Assembly (NCBI RefSeq): GCF_003610775.1
Contig: NZ_RAQO01000006.1
Span: 186,001-250,000 of the forward strand
From: Alginatibacterium sediminis
Lineage (GTDB): Bacteria; Pseudomonadota; Gammaproteobacteria; Enterobacterales; Celerinatantimonadaceae
Direction: 5' to 3'
DNA length: 64,000 nt
Of this stretch, positions 9,061 to 18,250 are shown one piece after another. The notes below the pieces were generated by a model. The model was given only the letters and a program-made list of their open reading frames with translations, had not been told where the DNA came from and searched no databases. The first letter of the stretch is position 1; each line of letters opens with the position of its first letter. The position numbers were made by a program, and so were the translations under genes.

Positions 9061-9897
9061 ATGTTTGAACTTCGTTCATGGAAAGCAAAACTCGGTTTTA
9101 CAGTTCTCTTGTTAACAATTGCATTTTTTCTTTTCTTCCCAGTGTATTGGGCATTGATTAGTGCCTTTAAGAGCAACCAAGAGTTATATCGACTTGATCC
9201 AACTCTAGTTCCAAATGAATTCTTTTGGGGGCATTTTGTGTCAGCAATTACTGATGGTAATATTTTGCTGCAACTTAAAAATAGCCTATTAACCTCGACA
9301 TCTTCGGCACTACTCAATGCCAGCTTAGCGGCGTTGGCTGGCTACAGTTTTGCAAAGTTTGATTACCCGGCTAAAAAACCGTTAATGTTATTAATTCTTT
9401 CCGCCCAAATGTTTCCGTTTGGAGTGTTATTGATCAGTATTTATCCGATGCTACAAGCCGTAAATTTATTGGATACCAAGTTGGGTCTAACCATCTCTTA
9501 TATTGTGTTTGCGCTTCCGGTAAGCACTTACATGATGTATAGCTATTTTAAACAAATACCCAATGAGCTGATAGAAGCTGCCAAGGTTGATGGTGCAAGC
9601 AATATGACCATTTTCCGTCGCATTGTATTGCCTATTTCATTGCCAGCATTTATTACTGTAACGCTATACGCTTTTATGTGGTCTTGGAATGATTTGCTCT
9701 ATTCAATGACCTTGATAACCTCAGAAGAGAACAGAACGATTGGCCCAGGTCTATTGCTTCGGTATATCAATGAAAACAACGCCGACTGGGGAGGAGCGAT
9801 GGCTGCTTCTTTTCTAGCTGCAGCACCAGTAGTTATGGTATTTGCTATATTGCAAAAGCAGTTTATTGGTGGTGTTACCTCAGGCGCAGTTAAATAA
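9061..9897 (+). CDS. CUT1 ABC transporter permease, MalG/UgpE type
   Basis: A 278-aa inner-membrane subunit with six predicted helices. The EAA loop reads EAAKVDGASNMTIFRRIVLP in the second half. The C-terminus ends FIGGVTSGAVK, the characteristic tail of MalG-type permeases. It starts 2 bp after the partner permease and its end carries the ribosome binding site of the following IclR gene. Confidence 0.88.
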   Translation: MFELRSWKAKLGFTVLLLTIAFFLFFPVYWALISAFKSNQELYRLDPTLVPNEFFWGHFVSAITDGNILLQLKNSLLTSTSSALLNASLAALAGYSFAKFDYPAKKPLMLLILSAQMFPFGVLLISIYPMLQAVNLLDTKLGLTISYIVFALPVSTYMMYSYFKQIPNELIEAAKVDGASNMTIFRRIVLPISLPAFITVTLYAFMWSWNDLLYSMTLITSEENRTIGPGLLLRYINENNADWGGAMAASFLAAAPVVMVFAILQKQFIGGVTSGAVK

Positions 9898-9907
9898 GGA
9901 GTACGAC

Positions 9908-10645
9908 TTGTCATCACAACCCAATCAAAGCCTTATTGATGGAATTCGTTGTTTTCAAGAGTTAACAACGAGTGAAACAGCCCTTGGTAACAAGGAATTG
10001 GCTGAAAAACTAAACATTAATGTCGTTAAGGTGAATAGATTACTTCGTACCTTGAAGTCAGTCGGTATGGCTGAGCAAAATGCTCAGAAAAAATACCTGC
10101 CAGGCCCTGCTGTACATCTATTAGCTGCGCAAAGTTTTCACAGCTCGGCCTTGCTCAAAGCCGCTACCCACGTGGCACTAAACACTAACTATGACGATCG
10201 AACTTTGGCAGTTGGGGTTTTGTGGAATGACTCTGTTGTTTACATGTACCACGCCGTCGCAGGCCAAAGTCCAGCCGAAGGGTTGGGAGGGTTTAACATT
10301 TTTGATGTGTATAACTCATCAATAGGGCAAGTTCTATTAGCTCAATGTGATGATGACGAGATTGTACGTAGAATTTCACACTGGGATGAAGAACGTAAAA
10401 CAACAATAAAACAACGTATTAGAGACATCCGGGAAAATGGATTTGTTCACTTATACGATGAAAATGGCCTCATTTACAATGTCGCAACTGTGTTTAGTAT
10501 TGCTGGCGCAAAAGCAGGCATCGCTTTTACAGATTTGAGCATTGAAGAAGATGAACTTCTAAATTATGTGTCGCAGCTCAATGAACTTGTAGCTCGCATA
10601 GAGAATTTTTCACAAATTTCACACAAGGATATTGACCATGGCTGA
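9908..10645 (+). CDS. IclR-family transcriptional regulator embedded in the ABC operon
   Basis: A 245-aa regulator. The start is a TTG at 9908, supported by GGAG at 9898-9901 with a 6-bp spacer; extension to 9842 would run into the permease. The N-terminal winged helix-turn-helix contains ELAEKLNINVVKVNRLLRTL, and the C-terminal IclR effector domain includes YMYHAVAGQ and SSIGQVLLA. It overlaps the next gene by 8 bp. Position inside the importer operon suggests that it senses the imported compound or a metabolite and controls this operon, possibly through the dyad at 4522-4553 (inference). Confidence 0.85.
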   Translation: MSSQPNQSLIDGIRCFQELTTSETALGNKELAEKLNINVVKVNRLLRTLKSVGMAEQNAQKKYLPGPAVHLLAAQSFHSSALLKAATHVALNTNYDDRTLAVGVLWNDSVVYMYHAVAGQSPAEGLGGFNIFDVYNSSIGQVLLAQCDDDEIVRRISHWDEERKTTIKQRIRDIRENGFVHLYDENGLIYNVATVFSIAGAKAGIAFTDLSIEEDELLNYVSQLNELVARIENFSQISHKDIDHG

Positions 10646-11756
10646 TGTAATTTTGAAATCGGTTATTAAACGATTTGGTAAAACGCAAACTATCCATGGG
10701 ATTGACCTTTCAATTGATAGCGGAGATTTCGTTGTTTTTGTTGGGCCCTCAGGCTGTGGAAAATCAACACTATTGAGAATGATTGCCGGATTGGAAGAAG
10801 TTACCGAAGGGGACATCTATATCGATGGTGATTGTGTCACCAATACTCAGCCGAGCAAAAGAGGCATAGCGATGGTTTTCCAGTCCTACGCCTTATACCC
10901 ACATATGTCAGTTCGAGAAAACATGAGTTTTGGATTGGAAGTAACCGGTGAATCTCAGAGTTTCATTGATGAACGCGTTTCCGAAGCTGCTAGTGTATTG
11001 AAGTTAGATGACTACCTTGACCGTAAGCCTCGTGAACTGTCTGGAGGACAAAGGCAACGTGTTGCGATAGGGCGTACTATCGTAAGAAAACCTAAAGTTT
11101 TTTTATTCGACGAACCACTGTCAAATCTTGATGCAGAGTTACGGGTTCAAATGCGCATAGAAATTTCGAAGCTACATGACCAGCTTGGAAATACCATGAT
11201 CTACGTCACTCATGATCAGGTAGAAGCGATGACTATGGCAGATAAAATTGTTGTGTTACGAGAAGGAGTAGTGGAACAAGTTGGAACCCCATTAAATCTA
11301 TACCACAATCCTGCTAATAAGTTCGTTGCTGGGTTTATTGGTTCACCTAGAATGAACTTTTTGCCGGTAATCGTAGTACAGAGCACAGCACGCATGGTTT
11401 TGGTCCAGCTACCTAATGGTCAAAACGTTGAACTTGAATTCGATGGTTCAGAAGTGGTTGAGGGGCAGAAGCTCGAGTTTGGTGTTCGTCCAGAGCATTA
11501 TTTCACCGGCGCTGGTGGCGATATTGAACTTGAACTAGAAGTCGAGGTCGTAGAAAAACTAGGGGGTACAACCTTCGTATATGGTTTGCTCTCAGGTTTC
11601 AATATGACAGCTGAAGTTGATGGAGATGCGATTGTTTCTAAAGGTTCGTCTATGGTCTTTAGTTTTGATAGAAATAGAGTACATTTATTTCTCGAAGATG
11701 GCCTAGCGTTATCGAGAGAACAGCTACTTGCTAATGCGACACAAACCACACCGTAG
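10638..11756 (+). CDS. ugpC: CUT1 ABC transporter ATP-binding protein, UgpC/MalK type
   Basis: A 372-aa ATPase. The ATG at 10638 has AAGGA 8 bp upstream. Walker A is GPSGCGKSTLL, the Q-loop VFQSYALYPHMSV, the signature LSGGQRQRVAIGR, Walker B VFLFDEPLSNLD and the H-loop THDQVEAMT. A C-terminal TOBE/MalK-like regulatory domain follows, with FGVRPEHY. It completes the importer whose other subunits lie at 6854-9897. The symbol reflects the family name, not a proven glycerol-phosphate substrate. Confidence 0.9.
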   Translation: MADVILKSVIKRFGKTQTIHGIDLSIDSGDFVVFVGPSGCGKSTLLRMIAGLEEVTEGDIYIDGDCVTNTQPSKRGIAMVFQSYALYPHMSVRENMSFGLEVTGESQSFIDERVSEAASVLKLDDYLDRKPRELSGGQRQRVAIGRTIVRKPKVFLFDEPLSNLDAELRVQMRIEISKLHDQLGNTMIYVTHDQVEAMTMADKIVVLREGVVEQVGTPLNLYHNPANKFVAGFIGSPRMNFLPVIVVQSTARMVLVQLPNGQNVELEFDGSEVVEGQKLEFGVRPEHYFTGAGGDIELELEVEVVEKLGGTTFVYGLLSGFNMTAEVDGDAIVSKGSSMVFSFDRNRVHLFLEDGLALSREQLLANATQTTP

Positions 11757-11884
11757 TAAGCAGTACGAGATTACTGGGTGTATTTTAGAAGTGCAATCAA
11801 GACCTTGTTCTATACACTTTTTCAACACAGTGTTTGATAAATGTTCAATCAATACGATTTTAATCGCATTTTGAACATTTTGTA

Positions 11885-11913
11885 TTGCTTTTGAAAGAGT
11901 GGATGCATAATAT
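11885..11913 (+). promoter_or_regulatory. Sigma-70 promoter of the tRNA-Thr gene
   Basis: TTGCTT (11885-11890), a 17-bp spacer and TAATAT (11908-11913) precede a GC-rich discriminator GCGCGCTC, the arrangement typical of stringently controlled stable-RNA promoters. The expected transcription start is near 11920, just upstream of the tRNA. Confidence 0.65.
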
Positions 11914-11930
11914 GCGCGCTCTTAAACAGT

Positions 11931-12006
<76 letters not shown>

Positions 12007-12834
12007 TTTAAGCTCCTCCTTTCTCGTTCTAAATCATCTTGTCCGTTCTTTATTGTTATTGCCATAGTGTTAGTTAATTCGTCGAGTCAAAAAGTAGGCT
12101 CACATTTTGGTAAGTCAATTTACCGATGATACCCAAATGAAAGATTCAAAACATACCAATGGTGCTTCTGTTTATACCAATCCTACTAAATAGTTGGTCG
12201 TCGTAACTCGCAATTATGATTACTGGATTTGTGCAATTGTAGTTATCTTAATGAAGACAGTATTATCAGATAACTCGTTTATTGTTGATCTCGTTAGCAT
12301 CTAAAGCAGGAAAATATTGAAAGGATCGCAGAGATAGATAGCTTTGAATTCAATAATCAAGAGCCTTGTTATATGTTTAGTTTTCCGTACTTTTGATTCG
12401 TATTAGTTAGTTTGCAAAGCGCTATAGGCATTGCAAAATTGAAGACGCATTGGTGAATACCTAGACACTCATGCTCTCTTAAAAAAATCTAGCCTGAGTT
12501 TGAAACGATATTTTAGCCTATTGATTTTAAATACTTTTGAATAGTTATGGTGTTTTTATCTTGCGCTTCTCAGCCTCGTTGATGTCTTGAATAAAGTTGA
12601 CTATTTGAGTGTCAAAAAACCTATTTTTCCCCCCCATTTTTTAAGACCGATGTCCCACATCCATTATCTAGTTCATGCATCCCATTTGGCGGGATAATTC
12701 GAACACTGCTAGCTTGAGCATTTTTTGCCTCTTATTAGATTTCGATTAGATGTTTATGATGAAAGGGCGTTAAGAAAACGGTGCAACACGCCGTCATAAA
12801 AAATTCTAATTTAGGTTATTGAAAGGTATCTACG
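12007..12834. other. Long intergenic region after tRNA-Thr
   Basis: 828 bp without a credible gene on either strand. Its right part holds the TCCCR-N5-YGGGA operator at 12680-12694 and presumably the promoter of the importer operon starting at 12835. The remainder is AT-rich and shows nothing recognisable. Confidence 0.6.
12680..12694. promoter_or_regulatory. Operator copy A of the TCCCR-N5-YGGGA family
   Basis: TCCCATTTGGCGGGA, a 15-bp dyad 140 bp upstream of the importer start. It matches five other copies in this window at 23320, 23362, 26995, 29560 and 35054. The likely ligand is the IclR protein at 27262 (inference). Confidence 0.65.
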
Positions 12835-14064
12835 ATGAGGAAGTCTAGTTTAGTAAGTCTTGCAGTGTCTTTGGCGTTCGGCGCTAATTTGGCGATGGCT
12901 GACACAGTAACTCTGGATGTTACAGCATGGAAGGGAAACAAAGCTGAGCCTGCTGCTATGCCGGAACTTTTAGAAAAGTTCCATTCAGAAAACCCAGATA
13001 TTAAAGTTGAATTTAGTTATATCTCTCGTGGGGATACAGATGTTGTTATTCCGCCGCGATTGCAAGGAGGCAGTAATCCACCAGATGTGATGATGGTTGA
13101 TATGCCATTGGTTAAAACCTGGGGTGAAGCAGGGATGTTGGCAGACTTAGGCACCGATAGTCCTTGGTTCTCCCAAATAACGCCTCAAGTACGTGACTCT
13201 TTGGCACCAACCGGTGAGGTGTTCGTCCAGCCACTAGAAATCGTAGGTTTAGGGAACTTCGTTAACTTAGATCTGCTAGCAAAGGCTGGGGTTGAACAAC
13301 CGCCGAAAACGATTGACCAACTCATCGATGCCTGTAAAAAGCTAGATGCAGCTGGGATCTCACCGATGCTTTTTTCCTCTGAGCTCTCAGGTTCAATGAT
13401 CATTGCCGCCAATGGTATTTATGGCAGCGAAGTGATGCCTTGGGATCTTGGAAGCGGTGAAGCTAGTTTTTCGGATGACGAAGGGTTTAAGAAAAGCTTT
13501 GCCATGACACAAGCTTTGATCGATGCAAAATGCTTTGAACCTAAGCTACAAGCGGGGCTTGATCCATGGGGAACTTCACTCACTGAATTTAGTTCCGGTA
13601 ATGTGGCAATGTTGCCGCAAGGTGCATGGAACATTGGCAGCTTTGATAAACAAGAAAATTTAAATTACGTATTTACTGCATTACCCGGTGGGGCTGAAAC
13701 TGGGATTGCCTTGGACACCTTTGGTATGGGATGGGCTATTAGTTCATCAACGAAGCATAAAGAAGCTGCACAACGCTTTTTGGCCTTCTTTGCCGACCAA
13801 GAAAACCTGGGCGAATTCCTAAAAGCGGACTCTGGATACAACCCTTATGTTGGCGGGCCTAGTGGGCTTCCTGAATTGGCGCAAGGCTACGATGAAGCGC
13901 GTTCGGCTGGCAATATCGTGATGTGGCCGGTATTTATGAATCATTGGCCTGCAACTATGAACCAAGGTCTTAATGATGGCGTTGCTATGTTCTTGTTGAA
14001 CTCCAGCGACGGGCCTGAAGAAGTTCTCGAGTATTGGGATGAAGCAGTAGAAGACAGCATGTAA
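12835..14064 (+). CDS. CUT1-type ABC transporter periplasmic sugar-binding protein (second system)
   Basis: A 409-aa extracellular solute-binding protein with a Sec signal peptide (MRKSSLVSLAVSLAFGANLA, cleavage after AMA). The mature protein starts with TLDVTAWKGN and contains the type-1 fold elements, including PPDVMMVDMP and GNVAMLPQGAW. AAAGG lies upstream of the ATG. It leads an operon of two permeases and an ATPase, separated from the first permease by a strong hairpin. The upstream operator at 12680 links it to the 2-keto-3-deoxygalactonate and GH127 genes, so a galactan-derived oligosaccharide is a reasonable candidate ligand (inference). Confidence 0.87.
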   Translation: MRKSSLVSLAVSLAFGANLAMADTVTLDVTAWKGNKAEPAAMPELLEKFHSENPDIKVEFSYISRGDTDVVIPPRLQGGSNPPDVMMVDMPLVKTWGEAGMLADLGTDSPWFSQITPQVRDSLAPTGEVFVQPLEIVGLGNFVNLDLLAKAGVEQPPKTIDQLIDACKKLDAAGISPMLFSSELSGSMIIAANGIYGSEVMPWDLGSGEASFSDDEGFKKSFAMTQALIDAKCFEPKLQAGLDPWGTSLTEFSSGNVAMLPQGAWNIGSFDKQENLNYVFTALPGGAETGIALDTFGMGWAISSSTKHKEAAQRFLAFFADQENLGEFLKADSGYNPYVGGPSGLPELAQGYDEARSAGNIVMWPVFMNHWPATMNQGLNDGVAMFLLNSSDGPEEVLEYWDEAVEDSM

Positions 14065-14071
14065 AGCGGTT

Positions 14072-14099
14072 CCCCCCAAAACATGGTTGTTTTGGGGGG
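14072..14099 (+). other. Intercistronic GC-rich hairpin after the binding-protein gene
   Basis: CCCCCCAAAAC (14072-14082) and GTTTTGGGGGG (14089-14099) are perfect 11-bp arms around a 6-nt loop. No T-run follows. This position and shape are typical of hairpins that protect binding-protein mRNA from 3' exonucleases and set high binding-protein to permease ratios (malE-malF style). Confidence 0.7.
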
Positions 14100-14124
14100 C
14101 AGATTTAGAAATTGGAAAAAATCG

Positions 14125-14994
14125 ATGAAGAATAAAAATAGTATTTATCTGTTCACGATACCGGCACTGATAGTTATGGTGGTGTTTTTTCTTTACCCCA
14201 TCTTTTTGTCTATTCAGATGAGTTTTACCGACTTCAAAGGTGTTGGTGTTGCAAATGACGTAGGTTTTAAAAACTATGAAAGAATATTCAGTCGAGATCG
14301 TTATTTTGATGCCTTAGGCGTTAGTTTTAGCTTTTCATTTATTGTAGTAACTGTTCAAAACCTACTCGGTTTATTCTTTGCCGCTGTATTGTATCGACTT
14401 CCTGCGATTCGTAACTTCAGTCGAGCAGCCTTATTTACACCTTCAATGATGTCATTTGTAGTCGTTGGGTATGTTTGGCAATTCATTTACTCGCCGTTTA
14501 ACGGCGGTTTAAATGCCATTTTGAGCACGCTAGGCCTGGAAATGTTGCAACGGCCATGGCTTAACGACCCCAGTACCGCACTATTTGCCATTACCGCTGC
14601 CCATATCTGGATGTTCACCGGCTATTCTTGCGCAATATTTTTGGCCGGTTTTGCCAATATCTCCAAGGATATACAAGAAGCCGGGCGCTTAGACGGTGCC
14701 TCATCATGGCAGCGGTTTCGTTTTCTAGAGCTACCTTTACTTGCTCCAAGCATTACGATCAATATTGTCTTGGCAACTATCGGAACGCTTAAAACCTTCG
14801 AATTGCCGTTTATTATGACCGGAGGAGGCCCAGCTGGAGCAACACGAACCCTAAGTTTAGAAATTATGAATAATCTATTTGGGCAATACAAATTTGGGTT
14901 TGCGAGTTCCTTGTCGATTGTTATGTCGGTAGTGATTGTGACGGTGGTGTTCTTTATGAACCGCTTCTTAAGAGCTCGGGAGAACAACGTATGA
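14125..14994 (+). CDS. CUT1 ABC transporter permease, MalF/UgpA type (second system)
   Basis: A 289-aa inner-membrane subunit. The start at 14125 is preferred; the ATG at 14083 lies in the loop of the intercistronic hairpin. Six transmembrane segments are expected, the first at about residues 6-28. The EAA loop reads EAGRLDGASSWQRFRFLELP, with Gly replacing the second Ala, and is followed by a conserved MTGGGPAGATRTLS segment. Its stop overlaps the next start by 4 bp (ATGA), indicating translational coupling. Confidence 0.86.
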   Translation: MKNKNSIYLFTIPALIVMVVFFLYPIFLSIQMSFTDFKGVGVANDVGFKNYERIFSRDRYFDALGVSFSFSFIVVTVQNLLGLFFAAVLYRLPAIRNFSRAALFTPSMMSFVVVGYVWQFIYSPFNGGLNAILSTLGLEMLQRPWLNDPSTALFAITAAHIWMFTGYSCAIFLAGFANISKDIQEAGRLDGASSWQRFRFLELPLLAPSITINIVLATIGTLKTFELPFIMTGGGPAGATRTLSLEIMNNLFGQYKFGFASSLSIVMSVVIVTVVFFMNRFLRARENNV

Positions 14995-15881
14995 TTGCTG
15001 ATACGAAACAAATTCAAACCGCTAATATTCACGCACCAAAGGCTAATAGAGCGATGCTACCGCTACAAAAAATAAAATCGGCTCTCGCCAATACCTTCGT
15101 ATTAGCGATGGTACTGGTAATGCTATTACCGGTGTTCTATATGATTATGATGTCATTTAGAACTGGCGCCGAAATAGCTGCAGATCCCTTAGCAATTCCT
15201 AAAAGTCTGTACTTTGGAAATTACGCCTATACCTTTGAAAACATGGGGTACTGGCGCAGTGTTGCTAATTCTGTCGGAATTACTCTTACGGTCACTCTAC
15301 TCGTCTCATTTTTGGGTTCGTTGGCTGCGTATCCATTGGCTCGCAGAACCGGTAGGTATTCTCGATTCTTTATTATGCTAGTGGCATTGGCTATGGCTAT
15401 GCCTGGATTCGTTAACATTACACCTATTTATGTGATGTTCCGTGAAATCGGTTTGCTAGACACATATCTTGGAATCATCATCGTATTTACCGCAATGAAC
15501 TTACCGCTTGCAGTGTTCTTTTTCACTGGTTTTATTAGTGGCATCCCTAAAGAATTGGAAGAAGCTGCGCGCCTAGATAACTGTGGCAACTGGAAAGTCT
15601 ACTGGTACATCATTCGCCCTTTGCTAGGCCCTGCGGCAGCTACGTTGTCTTTATTCGTTATGCTCATGGTGTGGAATGACTTTTTGTACCCCTTATTGCT
15701 ACTCACAGACAAAGACAAATTTACGGTAATGATTGAGGTCTACCGCTTTGTCGGCAACCGTAATATTGAACCCGATATGCTTTTCCCTGCCGCGGTATTA
15801 GGCTCTTTACCTCTGTTGATACTGTTTGTCATATTCCAAAAGAGAATATTGGCAGGTGTTACTGCTGGTGCAGTGAAGTAG
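14991..15881 (+). CDS. CUT1 ABC transporter permease, MalG/UgpE type (second system)
   Basis: A 296-aa inner-membrane subunit with an N-terminal cytoplasmic lead of about 35 residues and then six predicted helices. The EAA loop is EEAARLDNCGNWKVYWYIIR. The C-terminus ends RILAGVTAGAVK, typical for MalG-type subunits. It is translationally coupled to the upstream permease and precedes the ATPase by 24 bp. Confidence 0.87.
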   Translation: MIADTKQIQTANIHAPKANRAMLPLQKIKSALANTFVLAMVLVMLLPVFYMIMMSFRTGAEIAADPLAIPKSLYFGNYAYTFENMGYWRSVANSVGITLTVTLLVSFLGSLAAYPLARRTGRYSRFFIMLVALAMAMPGFVNITPIYVMFREIGLLDTYLGIIIVFTAMNLPLAVFFFTGFISGIPKELEEAARLDNCGNWKVYWYIIRPLLGPAAATLSLFVMLMVWNDFLYPLLLLTDKDKFTVMIEVYRFVGNRNIEPDMLFPAAVLGSLPLLILFVIFQKRILAGVTAGAVK

Positions 15882-15905
15882 TCGATTTTTTGAAAGGAAA
15901 AAGTT

Positions 15906-16991
15906 ATGCCTGCAATAGAATTAAACAAAGTCATTAAGCGTTTTGGCAAGGTTCAAACGATACATGGCGTAGATCTTCAAATAGAAGAAGGCGAATTCGT
16001 GGTGTTCGTTGGGCCTTCTGGTTGTGGTAAATCAACCTTATTACGTCTAATCGCTGGTTTGGAAGATATTAGTGACGGCGAAATATCAATAGAAGATCAG
16101 GTCGTAAATCATGTAGACCCCGCTGATCGCGGCGTAGCAATGGTGTTTCAAAGCTACGCACTTTATCCACATATGACAGTTGAAGAAAACATGGGCTTTG
16201 GCCTAAAGATGTCTGGGCTAAGCAAAGAGGATGTGAAGCAACAAGTTTTTGCTGCCGCGCAATCTTTGCAGCTTGATCCCTTGTTAAACCGCAAGCCAAA
16301 AGAGCTTTCAGGGGGGCAGCGTCAGCGCGTGGCGATTGGGCGAGCAATCGTTCGGAAACCCAAGGTTTTCCTCTTTGATGAACCTCTTTCGAACCTGGAT
16401 GCTGAGCTTCGAGTTGAGATGCGTATTCAAATTGCCAAGCTGCATCAGCAACTCAAAAATACCATGGTGTATGTAACCCATGACCAAGTTGAAGCCATGA
16501 CTTTAGCCGACAAAATTGTGGTACTTAAAGATGGGGAAATCTCTCAGGTTGGCACGCCACTAGAATTATATCGACGCCCTCAAAATGAGTTTGTTGCCGG
16601 TTTCATTGGCTCGCCAAAAATGAACTTTCTGAATATGACGGTTCAAAAATCAGATTTAAAAAGCATTGAACTTAAATCCGAAGACGGACGTAGTTTGTTG
16701 TTAGAAAATGACTTTTCAACTCAGCCATCTTTAGGCCAAAAGCTACGGGTAGGGATTAGACCTGAACATATACAGCTCGATGATAACGCTCCCTTAAAGC
16801 TAGGTTTTAGCTGTGATGTTACTGAACGCTTAGGCAATAGCACTTATCTATTTGGTAGTGTTGGCGGCGAAACTGGATTTAAAGTTCATCTTAATGGAGA
16901 CACCGCAGTTGCTAACCAAGAGCAATTAGAGGTCAGCTTTAATAGCGAAGACTGTCACTTGTTCAATGACAAAGGGGAGAGTCTACGTTAA
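15906..16991 (+). CDS. ugpC: CUT1 ABC transporter ATP-binding protein, UgpC/MalK type (second system)
   Basis: A 361-aa ATPase preceded by AAAGGAAA. Walker A GPSGCGKSTLL, signature LSGGQRQRVAIGR, Walker B VFLFDEPLSNLD and H-loop THDQVEAMT are intact, followed by a TOBE-type domain with VGIRPEHI. It is a close paralogue of the ATPase at 10638; the two CUT1 systems each carry their own. It is the last gene of the operon, followed 26 bp later by a strong terminator. Confidence 0.9.
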   Translation: MPAIELNKVIKRFGKVQTIHGVDLQIEEGEFVVFVGPSGCGKSTLLRLIAGLEDISDGEISIEDQVVNHVDPADRGVAMVFQSYALYPHMTVEENMGFGLKMSGLSKEDVKQQVFAAAQSLQLDPLLNRKPKELSGGQRQRVAIGRAIVRKPKVFLFDEPLSNLDAELRVEMRIQIAKLHQQLKNTMVYVTHDQVEAMTLADKIVVLKDGEISQVGTPLELYRRPQNEFVAGFIGSPKMNFLNMTVQKSDLKSIELKSEDGRSLLLENDFSTQPSLGQKLRVGIRPEHIQLDDNAPLKLGFSCDVTERLGNSTYLFGSVGGETGFKVHLNGDTAVANQEQLEVSFNSEDCHLFNDKGESLR

Positions 16992-17017
16992 GCAAGATTT
17001 TGTGTAGGGCAAACCTT

Positions 17018-17048
17018 GAGCCACAACGATGTTGTGGCTCTTTTTTTT
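17018..17048 (+). terminator. Intrinsic terminator of the second importer operon
   Basis: GAGCCACAAC (17018-17027) and GTTGTGGCTC (17031-17040) form a 10-bp stem with a GAT loop, followed by eight T residues. Confidence 0.92.
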
Positions 17049-17155
17049 CGTGTCACTGGCAAAGTTCTATTTAGCAGGGGTTACTAGCTTAATTTTGAGC
17101 TCGTTGTGAGTAGAACACTGCTGCTTGGTGAAGGTATGGACCAAAGGATTTTGGT

Positions 17156-17380
17156 TTGTTCGTTTGTTTAAGTGATCGATATGGTTCTACCACACAAGAC
17201 GATTGTGAAGCTTTCACCAAATATTTATCCGTTCACACTCTGCTTGCAAAAGTAAGTGTTGGTGAACTTGCTGATGCAATCTATGGTGTTAAGTCAATGA
17301 ATAAGCAAGTGTCATTAACAGCAGACTTTTTGAGCGGTTTATCGCTGCACGTTGCTAATTGGTCTTTAATAAAGGCTTGA
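17156..17380 (+). CDS. Small hypothetical protein, doubtful
   Basis: A 74-codon frame starting with TTG and lacking a convincing ribosome binding site; the open frame extends back to 17132 without a better start. The sequence, with GELADAIYGVKSMNKQ and TADFLSGLSLHVANW, is not recognised but does not look random. It may be a remnant of a longer gene or a small unannotated protein. It sits between an importer terminator and a methyltransferase with no operonic link. Confidence 0.25.
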   Translation: MFVCLSDRYGSTTQDDCEAFTKYLSVHTLLAKVSVGELADAIYGVKSMNKQVSLTADFLSGLSLHVANWSLIKA

Positions 17381-17420
17381 ATTGAATCTAGCTTGTAACG
17401 AAAACAACTGAGAATACCTT

Positions 17421-18008
17421 ATGTGGGATAAAGAGTACGATAGGCAAGAATATGTTTATGGCAAGTTACCTAACGACTTTCTGAAGAGTCATTACGCATC
17501 TATACCCAAAGGGAAAGTACTGTTACTTGCTGAGGGAGAGGGTAGAAACGCAGTCTTTCTTGCCAAATTAGGGTACTCAGTCACAGCAGTTGACTTCTCC
17601 AGTGTCGGGCTAAAGAAAGCAGAAAAACTAGCCAAAGAAAATAAGGTGGAGATTGAAACGATTTGTGCCAACTTAGACGTTTTTGACCTTGGTGAACATA
17701 AATGGGATGGTATTGTTTCTATTTATTGCCATCTGCCACCTTCACTTCGGCAAAATCTATATAAGCGAATAGAACGCGCGCTTAAACCGTCTGGGGTTTT
17801 CCTATTAGAGGGTTACAGACCTGAACAGTTAGCTTATAAAACCGGTGGTCCTGCGCATGCGTCGATGATGAGTTCAAAAGACAGTCTAGTTAAAGAGCTA
17901 CCAAAGATTTCGTTTAGCTACCTTGAGTCATTGGACCGAGAAGTAAACGAGGGCATTAATCACCATGGTATGGGCGCTGTAATTCAAGCGATTGGCACCT
18001 TAAAATAA
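17421..18008 (+). CDS. Class I SAM-dependent methyltransferase, TehB-like
   Basis: A 195-aa protein. The SAM-binding motif I is VLLLAEGEGRNAVFLA (residues about 34-49), motif II contains VTAVDFSSVGLKKAE and motif IV reads WDGIVSIYCHLPP. These resemble the small TehB/YjhP-like methyltransferases. The substrate is not predictable; detoxification of an oxyanion or small molecule is one possibility. It appears monocistronic. Confidence 0.75.
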   Translation: MWDKEYDRQEYVYGKLPNDFLKSHYASIPKGKVLLLAEGEGRNAVFLAKLGYSVTAVDFSSVGLKKAEKLAKENKVEIETICANLDVFDLGEHKWDGIVSIYCHLPPSLRQNLYKRIERALKPSGVFLLEGYRPEQLAYKTGGPAHASMMSSKDSLVKELPKISFSYLESLDREVNEGINHHGMGAVIQAIGTLK

Positions 18009-18250
18009 CCGCATGAGTACATTGGGGCTGATTCACTCGCGGGGGGCTTTCAATGAGTACGCGGCAGTATTGATGCCATGTCTAAATGGGATCAGTAGGT
18101 AAAGCAATCGCTTCGTATAGTCATCTGCGTGGTCTTTTTGCCGTCAGTTGCTATGCATAAGATGATGAACACTGAAGCATCCAATAAGTCGAACGTTTAG
18201 TGATGTTATTTGAGAAAACTCATCGAATGCTTTTGGAGTACACGTAGACT

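Noticed and set aside
14083..14124. Upstream ATG for the second-system MalF-type permease
   Set aside because: It lies in the loop of the intercistronic hairpin and has no ribosome binding site; the ATG at 14125 fits the family start.
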